Position numbers and translations under genes: made by a program. Below the pieces are notes generated by a model that saw only the letters and a program-made list of their open reading frames with translations, did no database searches and was not told where the DNA came from. Positions 53,922-63,269 of a DNA stretch of 64,000 nt are shown piece after piece (position 1 is the first letter of the stretch; each line of letters starts with the position of its first letter). The stretch is from an uncultured Pelagibacteraceae bacterium (GTDB taxonomy: Bacteria > Pseudomonadota > Alphaproteobacteria > Pelagibacterales > Pelagibacteraceae): assembly GCA_902578255.1 (NCBI GenBank), contig CACHCH010000001.1, positions 62,001-126,000 of the forward strand. The letters run 5' to 3'.

Positions 53922-55532
53922 ATGGAAACTTTTGATTATATAATACTTGGTGCTGGATCAGCAGGATGTGTACTAGCTAATAGACTTACTACAAATCCTA
54001 AAAACAAAGTTTTGCTTCTTGAAGCTGGTGGAAAAGATACATATCCATGGATTCATATTCCAGTTGGTTATTTTAAAACTATGCATAATCCAAAAGTTGA
54101 CTGGTGTTTTAAAACTGAACCCGATGAAACAATGAATAATAGATCAATAAGATACCCTAGAGGAAAAACTCTTGGAGGAAGTTCCTCTATTAATGGTCTT
54201 TTGTGGGTAAGAGGACAAAGTGAAGATTATAATATTTGGCGCCAATTAGGAAATACAGGTTGGGGCTGGAATGATGTGCTGCCCTATTTTTTAAAATCAG
54301 AAAACAATGAGTTAGGCAAAAGTGAGTTTCATAATGATAGTGGACCAATTACAGTTGCAAATAAAAAAATTAATTTAAAGCTACTTGATGAATTTCAAAA
54401 TGCTGCTGAAGAATATGGAATTCCCAAAACAAACGATTTTAATACGGGAGACAATACCGGTGTAGGTTTTTTTCAATTTACGACAAGTTTTAATAAACCT
54501 GGTTTGAAGTTGAGATGTAGTGCTGCAAAGGGATATTTAAACCCAGCAAAAAAAAGGTCTAATCTAAAGATTGTAGTCAATGCCCACGTTCAAAAAATAA
54601 ATTTTGAGGGAAAAAAAGCTATTGGTGCTAGCTATTATAATGGTGATAAACTTATAGAGGTTAAAGCTGATAAAGAAGTGATATTATCTTCAGGATCAAT
54701 TGGTTCCCCCCACATACTTCAAGTATCAGGCATAGGAAATAAAGAGAAACTTAAAAAACTTGGTATTAATATAATTCATGAATCTAACGGAGTAGGTTTA
54801 AATTTACAAGATCATTTAATGTTTAGACCTGTTTACAAAGTAAAAAATTTGAAATCTTTGAATAGCAAAGTTGAGAGTATATTTGGAAGGTTTATGATGG
54901 GGCTTGAATATATTTTAAACCAAAGTGGACCTGTTACAATGGGTGCTAGTCAGGTTTGTGGTTTTGTAAAAAGTGATCCTTCAAGAGCAACTCCAAATTT
55001 ACAATTTCATGTCTCCCCAGTTAGTACGGATATTTTAGGAGTAACTCCTATGCATGATTTTGAAGGTATAACTCCTACTGTTGCGAATGTTAGACCTACT
55101 AGTAGGGGTGAAATTAATATTGTAAGTGCTGACAGCAGAATTTATCCAAAAATTAAAATGAACTATCTGTCAACTGATGAAGACAGAAAAGTTGCTGCAG
55201 AAGGTTTAAAAATAATTCGTAAAATAATGCTAGAGACAGAAACTTTTAAAAAATATGAACCTGAAGAATATAGACCAGGTGTTCACATAACTGATGATGA
55301 GGAATTAGTAAAAGAAGGATCAAATTTTACCCAAACAATTTTTCACCCTGTTGGAACTTGTAGAATGGGTCAAGATGAAATGTCAGTGGTTGACGAAAAA
55401 CTAAGAGTTAAAGGTGTGAATAATCTTAGAGTAATTGATGCATCCATTATGCCAAATATAACTTCAGGAAATACAAATGCTCCAACAATAATGATTGCAG
55501 AAAAAGGTGCAGACATGATACTTAATCATTAA
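53922..55532 (+). CDS. GMC family oxidoreductase (choline dehydrogenase-like)
   Basis: DYIILGAGSAGCVLANRL; PRGKTLGGSSSINGLLWVRG; HPVGTCRMG; LRVIDASIMPNITSGNTNAPTIMIAEKGADMI. Confidence 0.93.
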   Translation: METFDYIILGAGSAGCVLANRLTTNPKNKVLLLEAGGKDTYPWIHIPVGYFKTMHNPKVDWCFKTEPDETMNNRSIRYPRGKTLGGSSSINGLLWVRGQSEDYNIWRQLGNTGWGWNDVLPYFLKSENNELGKSEFHNDSGPITVANKKINLKLLDEFQNAAEEYGIPKTNDFNTGDNTGVGFFQFTTSFNKPGLKLRCSAAKGYLNPAKKRSNLKIVVNAHVQKINFEGKKAIGASYYNGDKLIEVKADKEVILSSGSIGSPHILQVSGIGNKEKLKKLGINIIHESNGVGLNLQDHLMFRPVYKVKNLKSLNSKVESIFGRFMMGLEYILNQSGPVTMGASQVCGFVKSDPSRATPNLQFHVSPVSTDILGVTPMHDFEGITPTVANVRPTSRGEINIVSADSRIYPKIKMNYLSTDEDRKVAAEGLKIIRKIMLETETFKKYEPEEYRPGVHITDDEELVKEGSNFTQTIFHPVGTCRMGQDEMSVVDEKLRVKGVNNLRVIDASIMPNITSGNTNAPTIMIAEKGADMILNH

Positions 55533-56125
55533 TGTTTGCTGAATTATTTGCTCCCGAACAAATAGCAATTTTAACACAAATAATATTTATTGATTTAGTT
55601 TTAGCTGGGGATAACGCAATTATCATTGGTATGGTTGCATCTAAATTTCCACCTGAACAAAGAAAGAAAGTTATTTTCTGGGGAATTGGCGGAGCTGTAA
55701 TCTTAAGAATAATATTAACACTTCTTACTGCTTATCTTTTACAGATTACAGGCTTAAGACTTATTGGAGGACTTTTATTACTTTATATTGTTTACAAACT
55801 TTACGTAGATGTAATTAAAGGATCTGAAAAAGAGGAAGATATCAAAGTAGATAACTCTAGTTTCTTAAAGGCAATTTGGACTGTACTTTTAGCTGATTTC
55901 ACAATGAGCTTAGATAATGTTTTGGGTGTCGCGGGTGCTGCTGGTGAACATTATGGACTTCTTATATTTGGTTTAATTCTATCTATAATATTAATGGCAA
56001 CAGCTGCTACTCTAATATCTGGATGGATTAAAAAATACAGGTGGATAGCTTGGCTTGGATTATTAGCAATTTTAGTTGTTGCAGTTGAGTTGATTTACAC
56101 TGATATTAAAATATTATTCTTCTAA
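55532..56125 (+). CDS. TerC family integral membrane protein
   Basis: IFIDLVLAGDNAIIIGMVAS; DFTMSLDNVLGVAGAA; TAATG start/stop overlaps with neighbours. Confidence 0.9.
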   Translation: MFAELFAPEQIAILTQIIFIDLVLAGDNAIIIGMVASKFPPEQRKKVIFWGIGGAVILRIILTLLTAYLLQITGLRLIGGLLLLYIVYKLYVDVIKGSEKEEDIKVDNSSFLKAIWTVLLADFTMSLDNVLGVAGAAGEHYGLLIFGLILSIILMATAATLISGWIKKYRWIAWLGLLAILVVAVELIYTDIKILFF

Positions 56126-56883
56126 TGTATCTTCAGAAAATAAATCTTAAAAAAAAATATGCTTTGGTGACTGGAGCAGGAAAAGGACTTGGAAGAGCCT
56201 GCTCTATTGCATTAGCGGAGGCAGGAGCAACAGTAATTGCGTTAAGTAGAACTCAATCTGATTTAAATCAATTAGAAAAAGACATTAAAAAAGTCAAAGG
56301 TAAAGTCATTAAAATTCAATGTGATGTGATGAATTATCAAGATTTAAGAGAAAAATTAAATAAAATAAAAATTATTGATATTTTGGTTAACAACGCTGGC
56401 ACAAATATTCCAGAACCTTTTGAAAAAATAAAACAATCAAGCATGAACTATTTAGTAGATTTAAACTTGAAAGCTGCATTTAATGTTGCTCAATTAGTAG
56501 TAAAAAAGATGTTAAAGAATAAAAAAAGACCCGGTTCGATTATCAATATGTCTTCTCAGCTTGGACACGTAGGAATGATTGGGAGAAATGTGTATAATAT
56601 GACTAAATTTGGAATAGAAGGTTTGACAAAAGGAATGGGTGTTGAATTAGCCAAAAAAAATATAAGAGTAAACTCAGTAGCTCCAACATTTGTTGAAACT
56701 CCTATGGTAAAAAATTTTTTTAAAAATACTAAATTTAAAAAACTAGTTTTAGGTAAAATTCCAATAGGAAAAGTTGCATCAGAGAGTGATATTGCAACAA
56801 CAGTTTGCTTTTTAGCATCTTCAGCTTCCTCAATGATAACTGGAACCTCAATTATAATAGATGGTGGATGGACAGCTCAATAA
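56125..56883 (+). CDS. SDR family oxidoreductase
   Basis: ALVTGAGKGLGRACSIALAEAGATVIALSRT; NNAGTNIPEPF; YNMTKFGIEGLTKGMGVELA; ITGTSIIIDGGWTAQ. Confidence 0.92.
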   Translation: MYLQKINLKKKYALVTGAGKGLGRACSIALAEAGATVIALSRTQSDLNQLEKDIKKVKGKVIKIQCDVMNYQDLREKLNKIKIIDILVNNAGTNIPEPFEKIKQSSMNYLVDLNLKAAFNVAQLVVKKMLKNKKRPGSIINMSSQLGHVGMIGRNVYNMTKFGIEGLTKGMGVELAKKNIRVNSVAPTFVETPMVKNFFKNTKFKKLVLGKIPIGKVASESDIATTVCFLASSASSMITGTSIIIDGGWTAQ

Positions 56884-57562
56884 TTCATAAAATTGTTTTA
56901 ATTTTATTATTATTAATATCACCGTCATACTCAATTGAATTTAAAGGAAAATTCTTACAAGGTCATTTTATACTTGGTACCACAGACCCTAATGCTGAGA
57001 TTTTAGTTGGAAAAAAAAAGGTAAAAGTCTCAAAAGAAAATATAATATTCAAAGAATTGATGGGCTTGCAGAAAGTAAAGTCACTCCACCCGAGTCTGTT
57101 TATAAAAGAATTAAAAAAGAAAATAATGCTATAGGTGAAGCACGGGCAATAAATTCAAATCTACAATATTTTAAAGAAAAATTTATTATGCCAGTTGAAG
57201 GAATCATAAGTGGTGTTTATGGAAGCCAGCGAATTTTAAATGGTAAACCTCGATGGCCACACTATGGAATTGACATTGCTGCTAAACAAGGAACGTTGAT
57301 AAAATCATCAGGATCTGGGACTGTTACTATGGCAGAAGACGATTTATATTATACAGGTGGAACTGTTATAATGGATCACGGCCATGGAATTTCTACTATA
57401 TATTCGCATCTTGAAAATGTTTTAGTCTCATTAGGTGATCAAATAAATCAAGGAGATATAATTGGAACAGTTGGTTCTACTGGAAGATCAACTGGTCCAC
57501 ATCTAGATTTTAGAGTTAATTGGTTTCAAACAAGACTTGATCCAATGTCTGTATTAAATTAG
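56868..57562 (+). pseudogene. M23 (LytM-like) peptidase gene disrupted by an apparent internal deletion/frameshift near 57011-57045
   Basis: Frame A from ATG 56868: MDSSIIHKIVLILLLLISPSYSIEFKGKFLQGHFILGTTDPNAEILVGKKKVKVSK; continues in another frame as KRKYNIQRIDGLAESKVTPPESVYKRIKKENNAIGEARAINSNLQYFKEKFIMPVEGIISGVYGSQRILNGKPRWPHYGIDIAAKQGT...LDPMSVLN. Confidence 0.75.
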
Positions 57563-57586
57563 ACAATTATTAGCTAAATTTTTTAA

Positions 57587-58717
57587 ATGAAAGACTACAT
57601 CAAAATCTTTTTAATTATTCTAATACTAGATTTTTTAATGACAAACTTTTTTCTCAAAAAAACAGGATTTTGGGAAAATGAAAAATGGAAGAATAAATAT
57701 TATAGAATTAAATCTGACGTTTATCACCATGATTTGATGCCAAATATTGAGGCTTACGAAACGTGGGGAGGCAAACTTAAACGAAAGATAGTTACTAATT
57801 CTCTAGGGTTTAGAGATATTATTAAAAACAAAATATCTAAAAAAAGTAACAAAACAAGAATTCTTTTAATTGGAGACTCCTTTATAGAGGGATCTGGATA
57901 TGACTATGAATTTACTTTTGCTGGTTTATTGTCAAATGAGCTTGGGGAAAATTATGAAGTACTTAATAGTGCGGTAGAGTCATACTCTCCGAGTATTTAT
58001 TTTAAAAAAACAGAACATTACTTAAACGAAGGATATACATTCGACAAAGCTCTAATTTTTCTTGATCTGTCAGATATTTATGATGAGCTATTTATAAAGT
58101 TTGACAACAATCAAAATATAATAGCTGAAGTCCCTAAAACTGAACAAACACTAAAAAGAAAGATAAAAAATAAAGTTTACAAGTTAGGTCACTTCCTTCG
58201 AGATAACTCAATAACATTTAGATTTTTATATCTTCTTTCAGATAAAACAGAAGAAGTTAAGAATTACCTTAAACTTAAATTCAAAGCATCGAAATCTTTA
58301 GAAAAAAGTTTTTTTAAAACCTCAAGAGACGATGCTATTTACTATCGAATGACACATATAGATAGAGGTTTTTGGACGTATAGCAATGAAAATTATTTAG
58401 AGATCAAACAAGGACTTGATCAAAGTAGTTTATATTTAAAAAAATTGTTCAATCTTTTAGAAAAAAAACAAATAGACTCTTATTTAATTATATATCCTTG
58501 GCCTGCGCAAATTGAGTATGGTGATACTAGGCATGCACCTTACTGGAAAAATTTTAGTGAAATAAATAACATAAATTTAGTTAACCTTTATGATATTTTT
58601 GAAAACAAAAATAAAAGGCAATTTATTTTTGAAAATTTTATTTATGGTGATATTCATTGGAACAAGAAAGGTAATTTAAAAGTTTTTAATGAAATAATAA
58701 ATAGAATAAGATTTTAA
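57587..58717 (+). CDS. Membrane-anchored SGNH/GDSL hydrolase-like protein
   Basis: N-terminal TM; RILLIGDSFIEGSGYDYEFTFAGLLSNELGENYEVLNSAVESYSPSIYFKK; C-terminal GDIHWNKKGNLKVFNEII (DxxH). Confidence 0.75.
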   Translation: MKDYIKIFLIILILDFLMTNFFLKKTGFWENEKWKNKYYRIKSDVYHHDLMPNIEAYETWGGKLKRKIVTNSLGFRDIIKNKISKKSNKTRILLIGDSFIEGSGYDYEFTFAGLLSNELGENYEVLNSAVESYSPSIYFKKTEHYLNEGYTFDKALIFLDLSDIYDELFIKFDNNQNIIAEVPKTEQTLKRKIKNKVYKLGHFLRDNSITFRFLYLLSDKTEEVKNYLKLKFKASKSLEKSFFKTSRDDAIYYRMTHIDRGFWTYSNENYLEIKQGLDQSSLYLKKLFNLLEKKQIDSYLIIYPWPAQIEYGDTRHAPYWKNFSEINNINLVNLYDIFENKNKRQFIFENFIYGDIHWNKKGNLKVFNEIINRIRF

Positions 58718-58719
58718 CT

Positions 58720-60555
58720 CTAATCTAATTCAAACTGTTTTGTATAGTCTTTTTTAAGATTTGGATTTTGTTTAGACTTATCTAGTACACAATTACCAAT
58801 TATCAAATAATCTAATTCCGTTCCCATAAAACAATTAAATGCATCAATTGGGGTATTTACAATTGGTTCTCCTCTTACATTAAATGAAGTATTTACAATC
58901 ACAGGGCAGCCAGTTTTTTTTTTAAATTTTTGAATTAAATCATAATAGTATTTATTTGTATCTTTAGTCACTGTTTGCACTCTAGCAGAGTAATCAACAT
59001 GAGTTACTGCTGGAATATCCGATCTTTTAATGTTTAATTTATCTATACCAAAAAGTTTCTTTTGGTCATTTGTCATTTCAATTTTTTTTTCTTTTTTTAT
59101 TTCAGCGACCATTAACATGTAAGGACTTTCGGTCTTAATATCAAACCAATCCATTAAATTTTCCTTTAAAATTGAGGGTGCAAAAGGCCTAAAACTTTCT
59201 CTATACTTTACTTTTAAATTAAGATTTTTTTGCATGTTTTCAGATCTTGGATCTCCTAAAATAGACCTAGCACCTAGTGCTCTTGGACCAAATTCCATTC
59301 TTCCTTGAAACCATCCTATAGCTTTTTCATTTGATAAAAATTCTGATGTTTTATCAATTAATTCTTCATAATCTAAAACATCAAATTTTGCACCAACAGC
59401 TAAAAGTTCATTTTCAATTTCTTGTTGATTAAATTCTGTACCTAAATACGATCCTTTCATACTATCTTTGTTGTTAATTTTTCTTTCATTGCCTTGATCT
59501 AAATGCCAAAGGGCTAAGGCAGCTCCAAGTGAACCACCTGCATCGCCAGCCGCAGGTTGTATCCAAATATTATCAAAAATTTTTTCTTTCAGTATTTTTC
59601 CATTTGCAACACAATTTAAGGCTACACCTCCTGCCATACATAAATTGTTAATTTTGTATTCTTCTCTAATTGATTTTGATAATTTAATCATTATTTCTTC
59701 AGTAACTTTTTGAATTGAAGCAGCAATGTCCATATGAAATTGAGTTATTTTTTCTTTATTTGGGTTTCTAGGCTCATGTCCAAATAAAACGTGAAAATTA
59801 TTGTTAGTCATTGTTAGACCAGTTGCATAATTAAAATATTTTTGATCTAATCTAAATGTTCCATCTTCTTTTATATCTACTAATGTTTTAATTTTGTCCT
59901 CAAAAATTGGATTTCCATAAGGAGCTAAACCCATAAGTTTATATTCTCCACTATTAACTTTAAAACCAGAATAGTAAGTAAAAGCTGAATAAAGAAGACC
60001 AAGAGAATGTGGAAAGTGAATTTCTTTTTTAACTTCTAATTGATTTCCTTTTCCAACAGCGACTGTCGTTGTTGCCCATTCACCTACACCATCCGCAGTT
60101 AATACCACTGCTTCTTCAAAAGGAGAAGGAAAGAAAGCACTTGATGCATGACTTAAATGGTGATCTGAAAAAAAAATATTTTCATCAGAATTATAATTTT
60201 CATCGTGCTCCTTAAGTTTTGTAAATAATAAATTTTTTTGAAATAATTTGTCTTTAATCCAGATAGGCATAGCCTTACTAAAAGAAACAAAACCTTTAGG
60301 TGCAAAGGCAACATATGTTTCTAATAATCTTTCAAACTTTAAAAAAGGTTTTTCGAAAAAAACTATTTGGTCTACCTCACTTAATTTCAAATTAGAATAC
60401 TTTAACACAAAATTAATTGCATTTTTTGGATATCCAGGATCATGTTTTTTTCTTGTAAATCTCTCTTCTTGTGCGGCAGCAATTATTTCTCCATCAACCA
60501 ATATACAAGCTGCGCTATCGTGGTAAAATGCTGATATACCTAAAATTGATTTCAC
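58720..60555 (-). CDS. NodU/CmcH/TobZ family carbamoyltransferase (GTG start)
   Basis: ILGISAFYHDSAACILVDGEIIAAAQEERFTRKKHDPGYP; DHHLSHASSAFFPSPFEEAVVLTADGVGEW; GNPIFEDK; GRMEFGPRALGARSILGDPR; VNTSFNVRGEPIV. Confidence 0.94.
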   Translation of the reverse strand: MKSILGISAFYHDSAACILVDGEIIAAAQEERFTRKKHDPGYPKNAINFVLKYSNLKLSEVDQIVFFEKPFLKFERLLETYVAFAPKGFVSFSKAMPIWIKDKLFQKNLLFTKLKEHDENYNSDENIFFSDHHLSHASSAFFPSPFEEAVVLTADGVGEWATTTVAVGKGNQLEVKKEIHFPHSLGLLYSAFTYYSGFKVNSGEYKLMGLAPYGNPIFEDKIKTLVDIKEDGTFRLDQKYFNYATGLTMTNNNFHVLFGHEPRNPNKEKITQFHMDIAASIQKVTEEIMIKLSKSIREEYKINNLCMAGGVALNCVANGKILKEKIFDNIWIQPAAGDAGGSLGAALALWHLDQGNERKINNKDSMKGSYLGTEFNQQEIENELLAVGAKFDVLDYEELIDKTSEFLSNEKAIGWFQGRMEFGPRALGARSILGDPRSENMQKNLNLKVKYRESFRPFAPSILKENLMDWFDIKTESPYMLMVAEIKKEKKIEMTNDQKKLFGIDKLNIKRSDIPAVTHVDYSARVQTVTKDTNKYYYDLIQKFKKKTGCPVIVNTSFNVRGEPIVNTPIDAFNCFMGTELDYLIIGNCVLDKSKQNPNLKKDYTKQFELD

Positions 60556-60556
60556 T

Positions 60557-60706
60557 TTAAAATATTGTATATATGAATGGTGCTACAGCTGATCCCTGAC
60601 TTAATATTATCAATCCACCAAATAAAACTAGCACAATGATTATTGGTAAAAGCCAGTATTTTTTTCTAACTTTTAAAAATTCCCAAAATTCTTTAATAAA
60701 ATCCAT
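60557..60706 (-). CDS. DUF5989 family small membrane protein (49 aa)
   Basis: Reverse-strand ATG 60706 to TAA 60557: MDFIKEFWEFLKVRKKYWLLPIIIVLVLFGGLIILSQGSAVAPFIYTIF; between carbamoyltransferase and SxtJ; absent from ORF track. Confidence 0.85.
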   Translation of the reverse strand: MDFIKEFWEFLKVRKKYWLLPIIIVLVLFGGLIILSQGSAVAPFIYTIF

Positions 60707-60707
60707 T

Positions 60708-61091
60708 TTAAAACTGATTTTTCATTTTACTTTTTGGTTCATTTTTTTCAATCCAGTAAGATTTATTCTTATTAAGCTTTAAGCTTAACAAATCTTTGTT
60801 GAATAATCTCATTAATAAACCAATTGGAGTAACAACAACAAAAAATATAAATCCCATTATTAATGGAGATATAATTTTTCCAAGTAAAATGCCAAATTTA
60901 AACCAAATTTTATTAAGTGGTAAAAGAATTTTTGAATTAAGTAATCCTAAAATTAAAAAAACAATTGAGATTATTAGTGACCATATTCTAACATGATCAT
61001 TATTTAAAAGTGGATAAGTACCAATTAATAAAAATACTATAAAAAAAACTATGCCAAAACTTCTATTAGAGCTTATTTTAATTTCATCCAT
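60708..61091 (-). CDS. SxtJ family membrane protein
   Basis: Multi-TM, C-terminal SYWIEKNEPKSKMKNQF; adjacent to DUF5989 and carbamoyltransferase. Confidence 0.8.
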   Translation of the reverse strand: MDEIKISSNRSFGIVFFIVFLLIGTYPLLNNDHVRIWSLIISIVFLILGLLNSKILLPLNKIWFKFGILLGKIISPLIMGFIFFVVVTPIGLLMRLFNKDLLSLKLNKNKSYWIEKNEPKSKMKNQF

Positions 61092-62868
61092 TTAATGGTT
61101 TTTGTGGCTTCATGTCAGATTTATTTATTCCCGCAATTCTTACTGGTTTTTTCATTGCATCTCTTCTGAATGGCTCACCAAGCTCTTGGTTTAATATTAC
61201 CTCAATAAATGTTGTAATCCCTTTTTTTTGATCTTCACAAGATTGTTTAATGGCGTTTGTCGTTTCTTCCATTGTTTTAACAGTAACCCCTTTTAAACCA
61301 CAAGCATCAGCAACTTTTGCATAACTAAGTTCTGGATCAAGTTCAGTACCAATAAAATTATCATCAAACCATAAAATAGAATTTCGTTTTTCTGCTCCCC
61401 ATTGATAGTTTCTAAATATAACCATTGTTATTGATGGCCATTCTTTTCTAGCACATGAGCTCATTTCATTCATACTAATGCCAAACGCTCCATCACCTGC
61501 AAAACCAATTACTGGAGTGTCCGGGCAGCCAATTTTTGCACCTAAAATTGAGGGAAAACCATATCCACATGGTCCAAATAATCCTGGTGCTAAATATTTT
61601 CTTCCTTTTTCAAATGTTGGATAAGCGTTTCCAATTGCACAATTATTTCCAATATCACTCGAAATAATTACATCTTCAGGCATACCTGCTTGAATTGCTC
61701 TCCAAGCTTGTCTTGGAGACATTCTATCTGAGTCTCTTTCCCTTGCCTCTTTATTCCAAACTGTTCCCTCATCATCTTCCTCATGATCTAAGCTTGATAA
61801 TTTTTGTAACCATGCAGATTTAGTTTGATGAATTATATCTTTTCTTTTTTGTCTATCTTTATCACCTGCAATTGGAGAAAGTTGAGCTAGTAATTGTTGA
61901 GCTACTAGTTTTGCATCTCCACAAATTCCAACCGTAACTTTTTTTGTTAAGCCGATACGATCTGAATTCATATCAACTTGAATAATACTTGCATCCTTTG
62001 GCCAATAATCCATTCCATATCCTGGTAAAGTTGAAAAAGGATTTAGTCTAGTTCCCAATGCTAATACTACATCTGCTTGTTTAATTAATTGCATACCAGC
62101 TTTTGAACCGTTGTAACCTAAAGGCCCTGCTGCTAAAGGATGACTTCCTGGAAAACTATCATTATGTTGATAACCAGAACAAACTGGAGCATCTAATTTT
62201 TCTGCAAGTTTTTTGCAATCTTCAATAGCTCCTCCAATAACAACACCTGCTCCAGATAAAATTACTGGAAATTTTGCATTAGATAATAAGTCAGCTGCTT
62301 TTTTTATAGCATCCACACCACCAGCTTGTCTTTCTAATCTTACAATTGGAGGAAGTTCTATATCAATAACTTGTGTCCAATAATCTCTTGGCACGTTGAT
62401 TTGTGCTGGCGCTGATCCTCTAATAGCTTTTTCTATAACTCTATTTAACACTTCTGCCATTCTAGATGGATCTCTAACTTCTTCTTGGTAACAAACCATG
62501 TCTTTAAATAAATTCATTTGTTCGACTTCTTGAAAGCCACCTTGACCCATAGTTTTATTGGCTGCTTGAGGTGTGACTAGTAAAAGAGGAGTATGGTTCC
62601 AGTAAGCTGTTTTAATTGGAGTTACCAATCCTGTAATTCCTGGACCATTCTGAGCAATAACCATGGACATTTTTCCTGTAGCTCTTGTGTAACCATCCGC
62701 AATTAATCCACCATTGGTTTCATGAGCAACATCCCAGAATGTGATACCAGCATCTGGAAAAATATCTGATATTGGCATAAAGGCTGAACCAATAATTCCA
62801 AAGGCGTGTTCAATTCCATGCATTTGTAAAACTTTTACAAAAGCCTCTTCTGTTGTCATTTTTGTCAT
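61084..62868 (-). CDS. xsc: Sulfoacetaldehyde acetyltransferase (ThDP-dependent)
   Basis: MTTEEAFVKVLQMHGIEHAFGIIGSAFMPISDIFPDAGITFWDVAHETNGGLIADGYTRATGKMSMVIAQNGPGITGLVTP; GDGAFGISMNEMSSCARKEWPSI. Confidence 0.88.
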   Translation of the reverse strand: MTKMTTEEAFVKVLQMHGIEHAFGIIGSAFMPISDIFPDAGITFWDVAHETNGGLIADGYTRATGKMSMVIAQNGPGITGLVTPIKTAYWNHTPLLLVTPQAANKTMGQGGFQEVEQMNLFKDMVCYQEEVRDPSRMAEVLNRVIEKAIRGSAPAQINVPRDYWTQVIDIELPPIVRLERQAGGVDAIKKAADLLSNAKFPVILSGAGVVIGGAIEDCKKLAEKLDAPVCSGYQHNDSFPGSHPLAAGPLGYNGSKAGMQLIKQADVVLALGTRLNPFSTLPGYGMDYWPKDASIIQVDMNSDRIGLTKKVTVGICGDAKLVAQQLLAQLSPIAGDKDRQKRKDIIHQTKSAWLQKLSSLDHEEDDEGTVWNKEARERDSDRMSPRQAWRAIQAGMPEDVIISSDIGNNCAIGNAYPTFEKGRKYLAPGLFGPCGYGFPSILGAKIGCPDTPVIGFAGDGAFGISMNEMSSCARKEWPSITMVIFRNYQWGAEKRNSILWFDDNFIGTELDPELSYAKVADACGLKGVTVKTMEETTNAIKQSCEDQKKGITTFIEVILNQELGEPFRRDAMKKPVRIAGINKSDMKPQKPLNG

Positions 62869-62980
62869 AAAAATAGAACCTCTCTAATGTCTAATTTAAC
62901 ACTATTAAAATTCGTTTGTTAATTTTAGCGATTAATATATAAGATTTTGGAAAATTCAAACAAACAAATCGACACTATAT

Positions 62981-63265
62981 ATGGCCACAGACATAATAAT
63001 TCACGACAAAAAAGATAATGTCGGCGTAGTAGTCATAGAAAAAATCACCCCAAATCAAGATTGTTCTTGTTGGATAATGGAGGATGATAGCACAATAAAC
63101 ATACAATCTTTAGATGAAATACATTTGGGTCATAAAATTGCTATGACTGATCTTAGAGAGGGTGATACCATTTTAAAATATGGTCATGATATCGGTAAAG
63201 TTGTGAAATCAACAAAAAAAGGTGAGCATGTACATGTTCACAATGTAAAAACTAAAAAGTGGTAA
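62981..63265 (+). CDS. suyA: UxaA/SuyA-type SAF-domain subunit, probably (2R)-sulfolactate sulfo-lyase alpha subunit
   Basis: [18 protein letters not shown]...[46 protein letters not shown]; next to large subunit and divergent from xsc. Confidence 0.7.
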   Translation: MATDIIIHDKKDNVGVVVIEKITPNQDCSCWIMEDDSTINIQSLDEIHLGHKIAMTDLREGDTILKYGHDIGKVVKSTKKGEHVHVHNVKTKKW

Positions 63266-63269
63266 TCAA

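Noticed and set aside
56805-57134. 109-aa ORF as an independent gene
   Set aside because: Upstream part overlaps the SDR C-terminus out of frame; its useful part is the N-terminus of the disrupted M23 gene and the C-terminus is frameshifted noise.
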